Shown: positions 10,700 through 24,552 of the stretch, piece by piece
How positions within the stretch are numbered: the first letter of the stretch is position 1
Layout of the letters: each line of letters starts with the position of its first letter
Assembly: GCA_029204225.1 (NCBI GenBank)
Contig: CM055113.1
Location: forward strand, 11,740,234 to 11,804,233
Source of the DNA: Diphasiastrum complanatum
Taxonomy: Eukaryota; Streptophyta; Lycopodiopsida; Lycopodiales; Lycopodiaceae
Length of the DNA stretch: 64,000 nucleotides
Direction of reading: 5' to 3'
The notes under the pieces: model-generated
Databases searched by the model: none
Seen by the model: the letters and a program-made list of their open reading frames with translations, nothing else
Told to the model about the DNA's origin: nothing
Position numbers and translations under genes: made by a program

Positions 10700-10877
10700 G
10701 TAAGTTATAGCTTATTTGGTATTGAATATTGCTTGAACTTTTTGATTCAATCATAATCACTAGTTTTGTTATTTATTAATTTCAACTTTCTGTTGATTTG
10801 TTTATTATGTTGTTGTGAATACTATGAGTGTCCTAATTTCTATTAACATTTTCATGAACATTATGTTTGCAATGCAG

Positions 10878-11123
10878 ATCAGCATTGGTTGTTGAAGACC
10901 ATTGGCCGATGAGATTTTCATTGGAAACTCACTAGGTTCTATCTTGACTTCTAAATCTATGAAATCAATGTTAAACAATAACAAAATGAAAAAGATTAAG
11001 GCTTCAGTTACTGATAGCATTATGAATGAAGTTGGAAAAATATTAGACACTACATTGGTTCAAGGGGCATGTGATTTTTCTAGCATCAGTAGAGAAGTAT
11101 ATGCAACAATGTTTAAGATGTGA
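10878..11123 (+). pseudogene. Second exon-like piece of the unknown gene
   Basis: A good acceptor (TTTGCAATGCAG, ending 10877) defines a 178-bp intron from 10700. The spliced frame reads through SALVVEDHWP and then needs a frameshift near 10900 to enter the frame encoding GNSLGSILTSKSMKSML. That continues to a stop at 11121-11123, after which similar-quality coding (KPARDPLGSHSFMLDGYKSA) follows. The frameshift and stop suggest decay. Function unknown. Confidence 0.35.
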
Positions 11124-11301
11124 TTCATAAAACCTGCTAGAGATCCATTGGGCTCTCATTCTTTTATGTTGGATGGATATAAATCTGCAAGAGAAAAATG
11201 ATCAGATTGGCAAGTTTACTAATAGATATTAATGAATGACAAAAATCAAAGTATTGTAAAATATCAATACTCACAGTTGCTTTTTTTTGTGATCTTGACA
11301 G

Positions 11302-11616
11302 TTGAATCCTTGCACATTTATCTCTGAATGCATATATGCATGTTGGACTAGAATTTCAGAAATAGATTTTTCTCCTGATGATGTTCAGAAATCCAAAATT
11401 CTGGCCTTCCCATATGATCAAAATTATAGTTTTGACCTTTTGTTTTTCATAAATATTCCTCTTGAGGATGGATGCATCAAAACCCAAGAGTTTTTTGAAT
11501 ATTTGCTTGGCACCCATAATCCATTGTCATCTTTCTCATTAAAGAGAAGCACAGAGTCGATTGAGGAGCACGGCTTCCTTGATGGTGCCATTCGTTATGT
11601 GCAGGCAAAAATTTGA
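11302..11616 (+). pseudogene. Third unknown ORF of the 10-12 kb cluster
   Basis: A 104-codon frame rich in Phe and acidic residues (SEIDFSPDDVQKSK, FFINIPLEDGC, FFEYLLGTHNPLSSF). It may be a further exon of the same gene, since a pyrimidine-rich tract and CAG precede it at about 11285-11301. No known domain recognised. Confidence 0.3.
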
Positions 11617-11876
11617 AACACTGAACTATGAATTTGAAAATATGCGTAGGCAAAAAGCCATGAATCTAAAAATATGTGTAGGAAAAAATTTGAAACACTG
11701 AACTATTTGGCGCTACGAGTTAACTCTAGTTAACCCTGTTAACCATGATTTGACAATGCATATACATCTCTACAATTTAAGAGAATCAATTTGAATTGAT
11801 CTGAAACTACTGCATAGCCATAAGGTAGTTTCTGTCTTTATTTTTCTAGTGGTCTCATCTTGCAGAATTGTCTTTT

Positions 11877-12691
11877 TTACATTGACCTTATTATACTCAG
11901 CTTTTGCAAAGAATCAAATTTTTTTTGCAAATCTGTAGACTTGGCCTGAATTGCCTTATTATTAGTTCTATATACATCAGCTTCTTGTGTCGACTGCTGG
12001 AGCATTCGTTCGAGTGATTGATTTCTTTCAAGTAGCAACTTATTACCTGCTTCAAGAGATGTGATCTTCTCATTGAGTAACTTGATATCATTTGACATCT
12101 CATCAGACGTTCAAAATAATTTCATCATGCTTTGTTGGATGTGCATGTCACAAGCATGGACTTGTTCAACAATCTACTTTGCTCCAGTTGAGATTTGATG
12201 ATACCATTGGTAGAGGTTCTCTTTCTCTTCTTCATCAACATTTGTGGCATCATCATCGACAATTTCTTTGTCTTTGTCTGGCATAGCAGAATCTGCTCAG
12301 AGATTGTGTCTTCATCTTCAGTAGGAATGGGGCTCTTTGGCTTCTGAAAAGACCCGTCTGCAATTGGGACGATTGCCATAGTGTCAAGTGCAGTGGAGGA
12401 GTCTGGTATAACTTGTATAGCAGCATCCGAATCAAATTCCTTCTGGACTGTTGCGGTGTCAACCTCCATGGCTACAATAGGTGTTGGTTGGATCAGTGGA
12501 ACAGATGTATTCTGTAGAAGACTCGATAAATCAATTGTAGTTGTCTTAATTATCACGTCTACATAGTTTTTTGTATAATCATAAATAAACACATAAATAT
12601 GAATGACAGATGGAAACACGTGTACACTTATGCATTTAATAAAAGGATTTACAAAATCCAAAAAATAAATGATGAATAAAATACTAAACAA
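11877..12691 (-). pseudogene. Decayed coiled-coil ORF downstream of gypsy integrase
   Basis: Read from 12691 leftward, an acidic, Pro/Ser-rich frame (SPIPTEDEDTISEQI) passes through a frameshift near 12260 into KEIVDDDATNVDEEEKENLYQWY. Stops follow at about 12186 and 12119, then a clear heptad coiled coil (NDIKLLNEKITSLEAGNKLL, and after it LLERNQSLERML) ends near 11877. It lies about 40 bp beyond the end of the gypsy integrase and on the same strand, so it could be an extra 3' ORF of that element. Equally, it could be an unrelated gene piece. Confidence 0.4.
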
Positions 12692-12729
12692 TAATTAAAT
12701 AATAAATACATAAATCAAAGAAAAAAAAT

Positions 12730-14096
12730 TGAGATAAATCCTCAAAAGATTCTCGAAGAATTCTACCCTTGAATACCTTTGTTAGAGATAATATTTCCTC
12801 AATCTGGAACCATTGATTCGTGTCGGTAATAATTTGCCTTCTAGTGACTAAAGTTGGATAGAATTGTTGTCGAATACTTCAATGAACTTGTACGTTTCCA
12901 TCCACCTCATATGAAGCTTTCTAGAAAATTTCTAATGGCGATTATCATAGATCAAATCATAATCATCGACTTTAAGATCAACAGTCTTAATTTCTATATC
13001 ATATTTTTTCTTTCGCCATTCTTAGATTTGCTCTGTAACATCCTTCAAAGTTTTTCGAGCTTCTGATAGTTCTTCAATAGTCAACAACCTTTCGTTAATA
13101 CATTCTGCTTCTGTTCGTTGTGCTTGTATTCGAAAAGTTGGCACCTCGAATTCAATCGGCAGAATAGGATGCAAACCATATGTAAGAAAGTAAGGCATCT
13201 ATTTTGTCGTTATCTTCTCCGTGTTTTGATAAGCCTAGAAAACTGAGGGTAACTTTTGATCTCAATCTATAGCATGCGCAACAGTAATCTTATTCAGGCT
13301 CTTGCATAGTATTCCATTCACTCTCAGTTAACCCATTGGCTTTCGGATTATAAGGGGTTGTCTTTCTGTGTTTGATCAGAAAATAGGTTCTTAGCTGTTG
13401 AATTGTATCGTTTAGATAATGAGTACCATGATCACTGACTAACTCGATAGGACAACCATAACGTGTGATTATAAATTTGAATAAGAAAGCTGCGACAATG
13501 TTTGCATCATTTCGTTTCATCACTTCAACTTCCACATTCTTCGTTGCATAATCCGTCGCAACCAAAATATATCGACACTTAGTATGTCGGGTGACTGTTG
13601 GCTTGATTGCACTGACAAAGTCAATCTCCCACTTTTCAAATGGTGCAAGTGGTATGATTGGCATCAACGGCCAATTCATAGCTTTCGTTGGTTTACCAAA
13701 TCTCTGGCATGGATCACACGATTGTATATAATTTGAGACATTCTTAAGCATTGTTGGCCACCAATGTTTGGCGGTCAATATCTTACTAACAGTATTGTTC
13801 ATGGCGAAGTGACCTCCGACATCTTGTGGCACAATAATTTTTAGAATATCTTCAGCTTCACGACACCTTCTTAATTGATTATCTGCACCAAGATTGTATA
13901 GAACATTGTTAATAATGGTATAAGGTGAATTCGTGAATGAAATTTCGAATAGATTTTCATCGGGAAAATCATCATTCATTGGATCTTCAATTTTTCCTGT
14001 GCTGAGTTGAGAAAGGTAATCACCATTCATATAATATTTCCTTGATGAAGTCAACTTGAAAAGTGAACTCTTGCAGCAACAAAACCTAGCGAGCAA
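12730..14096 (-). pseudogene. Ty3/gypsy integrase, degenerate
   Basis: The frame at 13290-14096 holds the zinc-binding module (GGHFAMNNTVSKILTAKHWWP and IQSCDPCQRFGK), followed by the rve core (KWEIDFVSAI, ATDYATKNVEVE, ELVSDHGTHY, NPKANGLTE). Beyond a stop, the typical C-terminal module continues in pieces to about 12730 (MPYFLTYGLHPILPIEFEVP, HMRWMETYKFIEVFDNNS, and a block ending RINGSRLRKYY) with several stops. The catalytic Asp, Asp and Glu positions are visible, but the gene is broken. Confidence 0.85.
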
Positions 14097-14146
14097 TTTG
14101 GCCAGATAAATCGGGTTTATTCACAAGATACTTCAAAGCATAATGA

Positions 14147-15405
14147 TCAACATGGTAGATAAAAGCATAACCAAACAAATAATGTCGAAATTTTTTTACA
14201 GTAGATATCATTCCGAGTGTTTCTCTTTCTGTTGCCGAATAATTTTCTCCGAGGAACTAAGCTGACAACTAGCATAGTATATTGGATGGTCTTCTTTTCA
14301 TCCTTTTGGCTCAAACATACACCAATAGTGAATGTTGACACATCAATATAACTATGAAATAGTATCGTCCAGTTAGGCGGTCTTAAAATTGGAGCATTAC
14401 TCAGCTTCTGCTTGAGTTCTTCAAATGTTTTATGTTGTCCTATCATCCACAAATACACAACTTGCTTCTTAAGTAGCTTTGTAAGGGTTGCAGCAATCAA
14501 GGCATGATTTTGGATAAATATTCGGTAATAACCAACATGTCCTAAGAAACCTTTTAGTTCACGTAGATTCATTGGTATCAGCAAATTCTTTATGACCTCG
14601 AATTTATCTTTGTCGACTTCTATTCCTCTTCTAGATATTTTTATGTCCCAAAGTATACCTTCTCTCATACCGAATAAACATTTTTTGGGGTGAAGTGACA
14701 AACAAGTGTCTCGACACCTCTGTAATGTATGTTTCAGCTTCTGAATGTGAGACTTCATATCACTGTACACACATAAATCTTCAATGAAAATTTTGAGAAA
14801 TGTTCTTAGGAACGCAGCAAAAATTAACATCATAATTCTTTGAAAAGTCATTGGTGCATTGCACAGCCAAAGGGCATATTATTGTAGGCATAAGTGCCCC
14901 AATCTGTAGTCAATGTGGTCTTCGATATATCCTCCTTCCTTACTCTAACTTTATTATAACCAGAGTAACCATCACATAAACTATAATGTTCTTGTCCAGC
15001 AACTTGGTCTAGAATTGAATCAGTGAAGGGTAATGGATGGTGATCTTTTTTGGTAGTAGCATTAAGCTACCTGAAATCCTGGAAAATTAGAATCTTGCCA
15101 ATCTTCTTCTTTGGAACTACAACAATGGGTGACACCCATTTGCTACTTAAGACGGGATAAATGATTCATGTCTTAAGGTGCTTGTTGAGTTCATCTTTCA
15201 CCATAAGAGAGTACTTCGGATTTAGACGATACTGTCTTTGTCGGACAAGAACAACATCTTCCTTAAGATCAATTCGGTGCTTGCCAAATTCAGCCAAAAT
15301 TCCCTTCATGTCTTCGAGCATCCATTCAAGTACATCTTGGTACTCTTTTAACAATTCAGAAAATTCTGCTAACTCTGTCTCTCCAAGGGACTTTGAAACA
15401 GGCAT
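14147..15405 (-). pseudogene. Ty3/gypsy reverse transcriptase and RNase H, degenerate
   Basis: From 15405 leftward come the N-terminal RT region (HRIDL, YRLNPKYSLMVKDELNKHL) and then stop-ridden sequence. A frame from 14851 encodes TFQRIMMLIFAAFL, IFIEDLCVYSD in place of the usual F/YxDD-CVYS block, HPKKCLFGMREG and the thumb ELKGFLGHVGYYR. The RNase H-like start YIDVSTFTIGVCLSQ follows. The catalytic YxDD is altered (IED), so the copy is not functional. Confidence 0.85.
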
Positions 15406-15653
15406 GAATCTGGTAAAATAATACGTTCCATCATACTAGCCTTCGTATGGCCATGAATTTCGCGCATGCCTATCTCCACATATTTATTCTTGTCATCAAC
15501 TTGGGGTTTATTACCAAATTCTTGTTCGGATTCATCTGATTCATCTGATTCATTCTCAACATCTTGATCAAAATCTCGAAAAATTTTGTCTGCAACTTTT
15601 GGTTCTTTAACAAAAAATATCCGCTTCAGTATTTCAAATGTCTTCAGTAACAA
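15369..15653 (-). pseudogene. Gypsy pol linker upstream of RT
   Basis: A 94-codon acidic frame (FRDFDQDVENESDESDESEQEF) overlaps the start of the RT frame on the same strand. Its place between gag and RT suggests the protease-RT linker of the same element, but no protease D[ST]G motif is visible. Confidence 0.4.
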
Positions 15654-15815
15654 GTTAACGTCTTCAATATTGCAAATTTTGGTTTGGATTGTTGGGTTGG
15701 TGCTATGGTACCCTCAACAAAATTTGCAGTCGCATCATCTTAAAATATAAAGAGCACTTCCTGGGTAGGATCTTCAACATACTTTACATTCACAGATTAT
15801 ATGAAATTTGCACTT

Positions 15816-16400
15816 TCAAATCGTTGAATTTTTTATTAAGATCAGCCATATTACTTTTTCAAAACTTTTCAACTTTAGAGGTTGCAGATTCGTCCTCAGT
15901 GCTTTTGCTATCATCTTTTCGTTTGGACTTTCATTTCTTTCTACGATCTTCCTCATCAGCTTCTGAGTCTGATGAATCACTAGAATCAGATTTGGAACTG
16001 GAAGAACTTGAACTGGATTTAGATTTAGATTCATCTTCAAGTGCCACTGGAATCATGTTTAGACTTTTGAGTTCTTCTAGTAGATCATCTTTTGCGTGCT
16101 AACTTTGAAGTCTCATAGTTCTCAGCACTTGCTATGACTGCTGATAAGGAAGTCATATCTCCTTGTCTGCAGTATCGATCAATTTTTGGTGGTAAACCTA
16201 CCAAAAACCACTCGACCTGCATCGCGATAGAATACACTCCGGTTAGTTTTCCAATTGGATTCTTTACTTTTCGTGTATACCTTCATAGAAATTCTTTACT
16301 CTTTTTCTGCACATTGTTGAGTCATCCGAGAACTCTGGATAAATAACCAGTTTTCCTACAAGTGTGGTAAGTAATGAGCAAATCCATGTTTTCCAATGCC
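15816..16400 (-). pseudogene. Ty3/gypsy gag remnant
   Basis: Minus-strand sequence from about 16400 encodes, in broken frames, RKTGYL, CRKRVKNFYEG, MQVEWFLVGLPPKIDRYC and SLSAVIASAENYE. These follow the pattern of the retrotransposon gag capsid domain (a 'GL..I' stretch followed by an alanine/serine helix). A serine/acid-rich segment follows at about 15900-16050. It lies directly upstream of pol on the same strand. Confidence 0.55.
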
Positions 16401-16770
16401 ACTATACTTTCACTATTACTTGTAAATACGTATGAGCCTTAATTTATTTTCAATTACGTGGGTATGGTTGTCTATATAGGGTTTTCTTTGGTCATAAGCA
16501 TTGATATTACCCTAAACAATTACACATTAGTAATGTTTAGTAGCAACTTGTTTATTACATCATAATTCAAGGAATGTTGTGAAGTGTATTACTTACAAAC
16601 CAGCACAGTTTAAAGCATACATGGAACACATAGAGTTATTCATTCCATCATTCGGAAGCTCATCTAAGTAGTTGAGGTTTTCATGACATCATACCTGAAT
16701 GCGTGTCACAGATTCTTCTTGAGAGGTCGTCATGTTTGTTTCTTCCACTTGGCTACAACAAACATCCTAA

Positions 16771-17620
16771 TAGCATTATGATTAAAGAGCAATGATTCTC
16801 AAGTTAAGTTTGTTAACCCTTCTAGAAGTAAAGTATCTTAAGGCTTGCCATCAATTTGTAAGAGCAAAGTATCTAGCCAAAGTCTACTTATTTTGGTACC
16901 AAGAATCCGTAGATATCAATCACATTAAGCATAAAACCTATGATCTTATTTATCATACTTCTTAATCGAAGATAATTTTTTCTTTTATCGAATGTCGAGT
17001 TAGATATGAGAGCATATCTTTCAAGAGAACTTTGTTAGCGATTTCATACTAGGCAAAGGAAGAGCCTTAGTGTGTAGAAGTATGTACTCGTGTTGTAGCA
17101 CACCGGGATACGGGCGTCAATGCAAATATGTGCATAGTAGGATAAACATTCATAAGTATTGAAGAAAACTTCCTTCATAGGCAACGATCTACTGCTAGCC
17201 TAGTAGCATTATGATTAAAGAGCAATGATTCTCAAGCTAAGTTCGTAAACGCTTCTAAAACTAAAGTATCTCCCTTGCCATTGATTCGTAAGAGCAAAGT
17301 ATCTATTTTCCAAAGTCTACTTATTTTAGTACCAAGAAAATGTAGATATTGATCACATTAAGCATAAAACTTATGATCTTATTTATCATACTTCTTAATC
17401 GAAGATTTTTTTTTTTTTTGCTGAGTTAGATATGAGAGCATACCTTTCAAGAGAATTTCGCTGGCGATTCCTTACTAGGCAAAGGAAAAAACTTAGTGTG
17501 TAGAAGTATGTACTTGTGTTGTAGCATACCGAGATACGGGCGCCAATGCAAATACGTAAATAGCAGGATAAACATTCATAAGTATTAAAAAAAATACCTT
17601 CATAGGCAGCAATCTACCTT
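16771..17620. repeat. Direct tandem duplication, period about 433 bp
   Basis: Two adjacent copies (about 16771-17192 and 17204-17618) start TAGCATTATGATTAAAGAGC and end with an ATAGGCAACGATCTAC-like string. They differ by scattered substitutions and small indels (one copy has a longer T-run near 17405). The copies lie just right of the gypsy gag remnant. I found no coding content. Confidence 0.8.
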
Positions 17621-17754
17621 TGGCCAGAAATTCATCATTATTATGTAATAGTTTACTACCAAATCAGCAACCAACAGCTGCAAAAATTTATCTTATATTG
17701 TGTGTGTTTCTAGCTCCAGAGAGCAGTGATGCAAGGCTTGATGAAAATAATTTA

Positions 17755-17940
17755 GAATATGTGGAAAAACTTATGCCAATCAACGATCTACTGCTGTAGC
17801 AAAAACAATGAAAGTATGGACAACAATTCGCAAGCTAACATAGCTATGCTATTAAGTACACAGTGTGACGATATGGACAGTAGTCCACAAGCTAACATGG
17901 CATTTGCAATAGAGCAAAGCTTGAAAAGTGGGTGTATGTA
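17755..17940 (+). other. Short ORF with internal repeat and UIM-like helix
   Basis: A 60-codon frame contains two related units, MDNNSQANIAMLL and MDSSPQANMAFAIEQSL. The second resembles a ubiquitin-interacting motif (A-I-E-x-S-L core). A possible splice acceptor (TTTCTAG) lies upstream near 17705. It may be a relic exon. Too short for a firm call. Confidence 0.2.
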
Positions 17941-18126
17941 GCTCGTTGGACAATGACCAGTTCAATACTTGGAAACTTGATTACAAGAGTGCCACAGATC
18001 GATTTGAAAGCTTGTAAAACATAGTTTTGAATTTATTCCAAACATGGGTTTTCCATAAAATCGAAAGTAAATTATTTGGGACAAAGCAGAAAGGGAAAGT
18101 TTTTAACCGACATTAGCATAATCAAG

Positions 18127-20560
<2,434 letters not shown>

Positions 20561-20589
20561 CTAGACGACCTGAACATTGCTAGCAAAGG

Positions 20590-21420
20590 ATCCAGAAATG
20601 TCTCTCAAAAAGCTTGTGATCGAGATTCGAGAAGAGCTCAAAGCCCGTGAGCACCTTGATCACAAGGACAGCTCTGATCAAGCTCTCTACAGCAACAAGG
20701 AAAAGCCAAAGAGGGAGTCAGACCGAAAGCAAGTTCGAGACTAGTAGAGAGAAGGAACCACCAAAGGCAAATGGAAGAACAAAGGAAAGTTGAGACAACC
20801 AAATAGTGAAAAGAAGACGTGTGTGAGATGTAAACGTGAAAGACATACAATCGATTCATGTTGGTTGTGAACCCAAAGATCAAATGCATTCATTTCCACA
20901 AGAAAGGTCATGTAGCCATGGATTGCTACCAGAATCCGAGGAATAAACAGCCTCAAGGCAAACGGGAGAACAACAACACTTCATCCTACGTCGAAGAGTC
21001 AAAAAGCTCGAAGATGGGCGAAGAAAGGCCAAACAATGGAAATTCAACAGCCTATCTATGTACTGATGTGTGTGCAGCCTCAACTTTTGATACACAAGAT
21101 GTCATCCTTGATTTAGGAGAAACCTCTCACTTCATTACATCCAGATGAATAATGTCTGACTTTCGAAGTATAGATCCATCCAGATACATAGTTCTTGGAG
21201 AGAGATCAAGACATCAAGTGAATGACATTGGTTTGTTGTGGCTCAACACAAACGACAAAGACCGACGATTAGACGATGTTCTATTCGTGCCCACATTGCA
21301 GCAAGAATTCTCTCAATTGCAAGAATAACAGACGCTGGGATGCGTGTGACGTTTTCAAATGTGATGCCATGTATTTGCTAAATAACGAATATCTACTCGA
21401 ATATGGCAATATATAACTGA
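20590..21420 (+). pseudogene. Copia gag-protease fragment on the plus strand
   Basis: Successive broken frames encode gag linker sequence (SLKKLVIEIREELKAR), a first zinc knuckle (CVRCKRERHTIDSC), a second knuckle-like unit (CIHFHKKGHVAMDC) and a protease-like stretch VILDLGETSHFITSR. In that stretch the catalytic D-S-G has become D-L-G. Pre-integrase-like sequence follows (SRHQVNDIGLLWLN, DDVLFVPTLQQEFSQLQ). Stops at 20742 (TAG), 20868 (TGA) and 21146 (TGA) break it. It is from a different copia lineage than the minus-strand elements because the double knuckle is absent there. Confidence 0.75.
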
Positions 21421-21713
21421 ATATGAAAATATGCGCTAGACAATTATATATTATGAAAAGCCCTATATCATTTTTTGAGATATAACTGTAAAGACTTGTC
21501 TTGCACTAAAGGACAAGACCTCCAGAAGTGAAATGATGCACTTACAAGTCACTTATACGAATCGACTAGATTCGAATCACCATCTTAAACTAGAGTAGTT
21601 TAAACTCGTAGTTAAATTTATCTAAATAAGGTATAAAGTACATACGTGTAACTCATATATTGGTTAAAGCTATTCAATAGAACGACGCACCTGTAATTTC
21701 TAGAGGTGTGTTT
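21421..21713. other. Non-coding stretch left of copia-2
   Basis: AT-rich. It ends in the TGTTT target site of copia-2 (21709-21713). Confidence 0.4.
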
Positions 21714-22533
21714 TGTTGAATTTCACACGTGTGGATTGTCCACTACATGTACTTGTGATCTCCTAAGGTGTGTAGATGCACCAAGATCAAGACTAGATTG
21801 AGATTCAAGATCTATCTTTGATTCTATGGCAAAAACACACTACTACATGCATTCAATCACTTCCAACTCTCACTCACACGTGTGGGAAGTGTTCCAAAAG
21901 TATTCTAAGTAAAAACAAGCTGCTCTCCTCGGGTAGAGAGAGAAAAACCATCAAGAGCTCTCGGGTAGAGAGAGAAAGCTAGAAATTCAATGACACTCAA
22001 AATCCACTCAATCTCAAAATCAATTAGATCCAAAAGGAGGAGTACAATGATACTAATAGATTCATGAGCTACCACTATGCTTAACTATGATTGGATCACA
22101 CTTTGCCACCTCTTAATCCTATTGGACCATTGATCCATGCACCTCTAAATTCTATTGGACTATATTCAAGCACACCTCAATTTTCTATTGGACCTCACAA
22201 GGTTCCACCTCTAAATCCTATTGGACCTCTTAAGCTTCATCAAACAAAAGCATGACACTTGTCTACACTCTAATTGGCACAATTTTGGCTCTATTTTGGC
22301 TCAATATTGGCATTACAAGTGGAAATGGATAATTTGCCATCTATGCCAAATTTGACCCTATCAACATCCTACACCTAAATGCTTGACTATGAAATTCTAT
22401 GAGACCCCTATATCAAACATTTTGATTTACTTTACAATTCTCCACACGTGGGAACATCCTCCACACATGTGAGATTCACTTACAAACTTCTATCATAGAA
22501 AATACCAAGCTAGATTTTTGCCAATTTCTCACA
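21714..22533 (-). repeat. Copia-2 3' LTR
   Basis: 820 bp, TG...CA. It carries two CACACGTGTG palindromes (21724-21733, 21875-21884) and a third CACGTG near 22445, plus paired CGGGTAGAGAGAGA motifs near 21939-21975. Confidence 0.95.
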
Positions 22534-22547
22534 CTCCTCCTCAAAAA
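22534..22547 (-). promoter_or_regulatory. Copia-2 polypurine tract
   Basis: The minus strand reads TTTTTGAGGAGGAG right before the 3' LTR, sharing GAGGAGGAG with copia-1. Confidence 0.85.
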
Positions 22548-22659
22548 GTAGCTTGGAAAGGTACTAGATCACTTGAGAAGTTTGTAAATCTTTTTGAGTG
22601 GATCCTTTGGTATGCATAAGAAGTGAAGATCAGCCAAGGGATCCATCATAGCAGCACCC

Positions 22660-24552
22660 TCACCATATCCATGATAAGATCTCTTTGGTAGAGATCTCTT
22701 GCCAATGCCTTTGAAGAGTGCTCCACCAATATGCCACTATTATCATGGGCTTCCTCCATGCTTGATGATGATCTTTGCCTTGAAAGTTCCACTTGCATGA
22801 TGGATGCACCATAAATAGAGAAATCTGAGGCTTCCAAGCCTCATAAGGATCATGGAGATCAAGATCATAAGATGTGAAACAATGATGATTATCAAGATTA
22901 TGCTTTCTAGCTTGACTAGTCCATATACAATGAACTATATCCATGATGGATCTAATCTTGATATCAAAGACTATCTTGATCTTTTTTAGGCTAGTTACTC
23001 TCTCAAGGATGTAAGTGTCCACTTTGGATGCTTCACTTAATCTCAAGAGGAGTTTACAATGTGCATCAAAACATGTGAAAACATGATTTTCAAAAAAGTG
23101 AGTACCAAGCTCAATCTTGTTCTCACTAGAACCAAGAGCATACTTTTGACAATACAATATCTTGCTTTCAAAAAGTATTGGAAACACATCTAAGTCAATA
23201 ATGACAAGAAACATGTCCATACCATAAGCATCATACAAAACTAGTATAGCTTTTCTTGAACTTTGAGATCCAAAAAATTCAATGAAGCAAGATAGCATTT
23301 CAAGCAAAGGAAGAGAAGCATATATGAATGTGTTGTAGTAGATACAACATGAAAGATGCCCCTCTTTGCCATGTAAGGTGAGCCATAAAGACTCGGCCAT
23401 GCATCTTGAAGATCTTCTTGAAATCATATGAAGAAGAAACTCCTCCTCACACATTGGCCCCATCATAACTTGAATACCTTCAAAAAAGATAACTTGTGAT
23501 GCTTCTTGAGAAGCCTTGATCTCGGCCACTTCCAAGATTGAATCTTCATGCAATATGACATCTCTATTCACCATCACATTTGAAATAGAGAGTGTAAAGA
23601 CACTAAAGGCCTCCTTGATGGATGAGTATCCAATCATGATCCATGAGCTTGGATCATCCTTCCTTCTTGTTTCCAAGGGAATATATGCAAAGCAAGCACT
23701 ACCAAGTTCACTAAGGTGATCAACCTTAGGCTTCATCTTGAATAAAACTTCATATGGTGCTATTCCTTCAAGAGCTCCAATACTCCTCAAAGCTTTGATC
23801 TTCAATGAGAATTTCTTCTCAACATATGCTTTGAATAATAAGGAATAATCATACACCATAATACTTGAAGAGAGAAGATATGTGCATCTTGTGTAATCAT
23901 CCTCCTTTGAAATATAAGAAACATCAAGAGAGTTTGCACTCTCACTTGGATCCAATTTGTAGATGCCTTCAAATCTTGATCCATATGCAAGGATCTCACC
24001 ATCCTTCTTAATCACACAATTGTCAATATTGAAATTGACATCAAAGCCACTACCAAGAAGTTGGACAACACTTAAGATGTTCTTTGTAAGCTTTGGGACA
24101 AAAAGAACATTGTTGAGAAAGAGATCTTTAGAAGATGCAAGCTTCAAGGGAATAATCCCTACTCCTTCAATATTGCACTCATGCTTACTTGCAAAGTATA
24201 TGGTCTTCTTGACTCCATCATAAGGCATAATAGATGAAAAAAAGTTCTTGGAGCCACACATATGTGAAGATGCTCCACTATCAATATACCATGAGTCATC
24301 CTTGTTGAAGGTGGAAGAGGAAAAGCTTGATGCCATAAGAGAGCCTTCTCCATCACTTGCAATATAGTCTTCTTTCTCATTGGTGATGTTGGCTTGATTG
24401 AGTTGATTCTTCTTCTTGAAGCAATTGGTGGCATAATGGCCAATAAAAGTGATGAACAAAAAATGTTGCTTCTCTCTCACTATAGGATCCAATAATGGTG
24501 TGCTACCATCTCCTATGCAAGATCTTGCAACAAACTGTGAGATGATTCTCAC
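22660..24552 (-). CDS. Chimeric copia polyprotein, protease plus integrase tail, no RT
   Basis: This is an uninterrupted 630-codon frame. Visible parts in order are the end of a CCHC knuckle (GHYATNCFKKK, about residues 39-48), the aspartic protease with WYIDSGASSHM (Asp91), a pre-integrase segment (NILSVVQLLGSGFDV), a short integrase scrap, and the integrase C-terminal module (APYEVLFKMKPKVDHL, IMIGYSS, VNRDVILHED). After about residue 370 the sequence matches no copia domain; no YVDD or RNase H motif is present. The knuckle is incomplete and the true gag start is missing, so whether this is translated is unclear. That the frame is open across domain deletions is striking. Confidence 0.65.
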   Translation of the reverse strand: MRIISQFVARSCIGDGSTPLLDPIVREKQHFLFITFIGHYATNCFKKKNQLNQANITNEKEDYIASDGEGSLMASSFSSSTFNKDDSWYIDSGASSHMCGSKNFFSSIMPYDGVKKTIYFASKHECNIEGVGIIPLKLASSKDLFLNNVLFVPKLTKNILSVVQLLGSGFDVNFNIDNCVIKKDGEILAYGSRFEGIYKLDPSESANSLDVSYISKEDDYTRCTYLLSSSIMVYDYSLLFKAYVEKKFSLKIKALRSIGALEGIAPYEVLFKMKPKVDHLSELGSACFAYIPLETRRKDDPSSWIMIGYSSIKEAFSVFTLSISNVMVNRDVILHEDSILEVAEIKASQEASQVIFFEGIQVMMGPMCEEEFLLHMISRRSSRCMAESLWLTLHGKEGHLSCCIYYNTFIYASLPLLEMLSCFIEFFGSQSSRKAILVLYDAYGMDMFLVIIDLDVFPILFESKILYCQKYALGSSENKIELGTHFFENHVFTCFDAHCKLLLRLSEASKVDTYILERVTSLKKIKIVFDIKIRSIMDIVHCIWTSQARKHNLDNHHCFTSYDLDLHDPYEAWKPQISLFMVHPSCKWNFQGKDHHQAWRKPMIIVAYWWSTLQRHWQEISTKEILSWIW

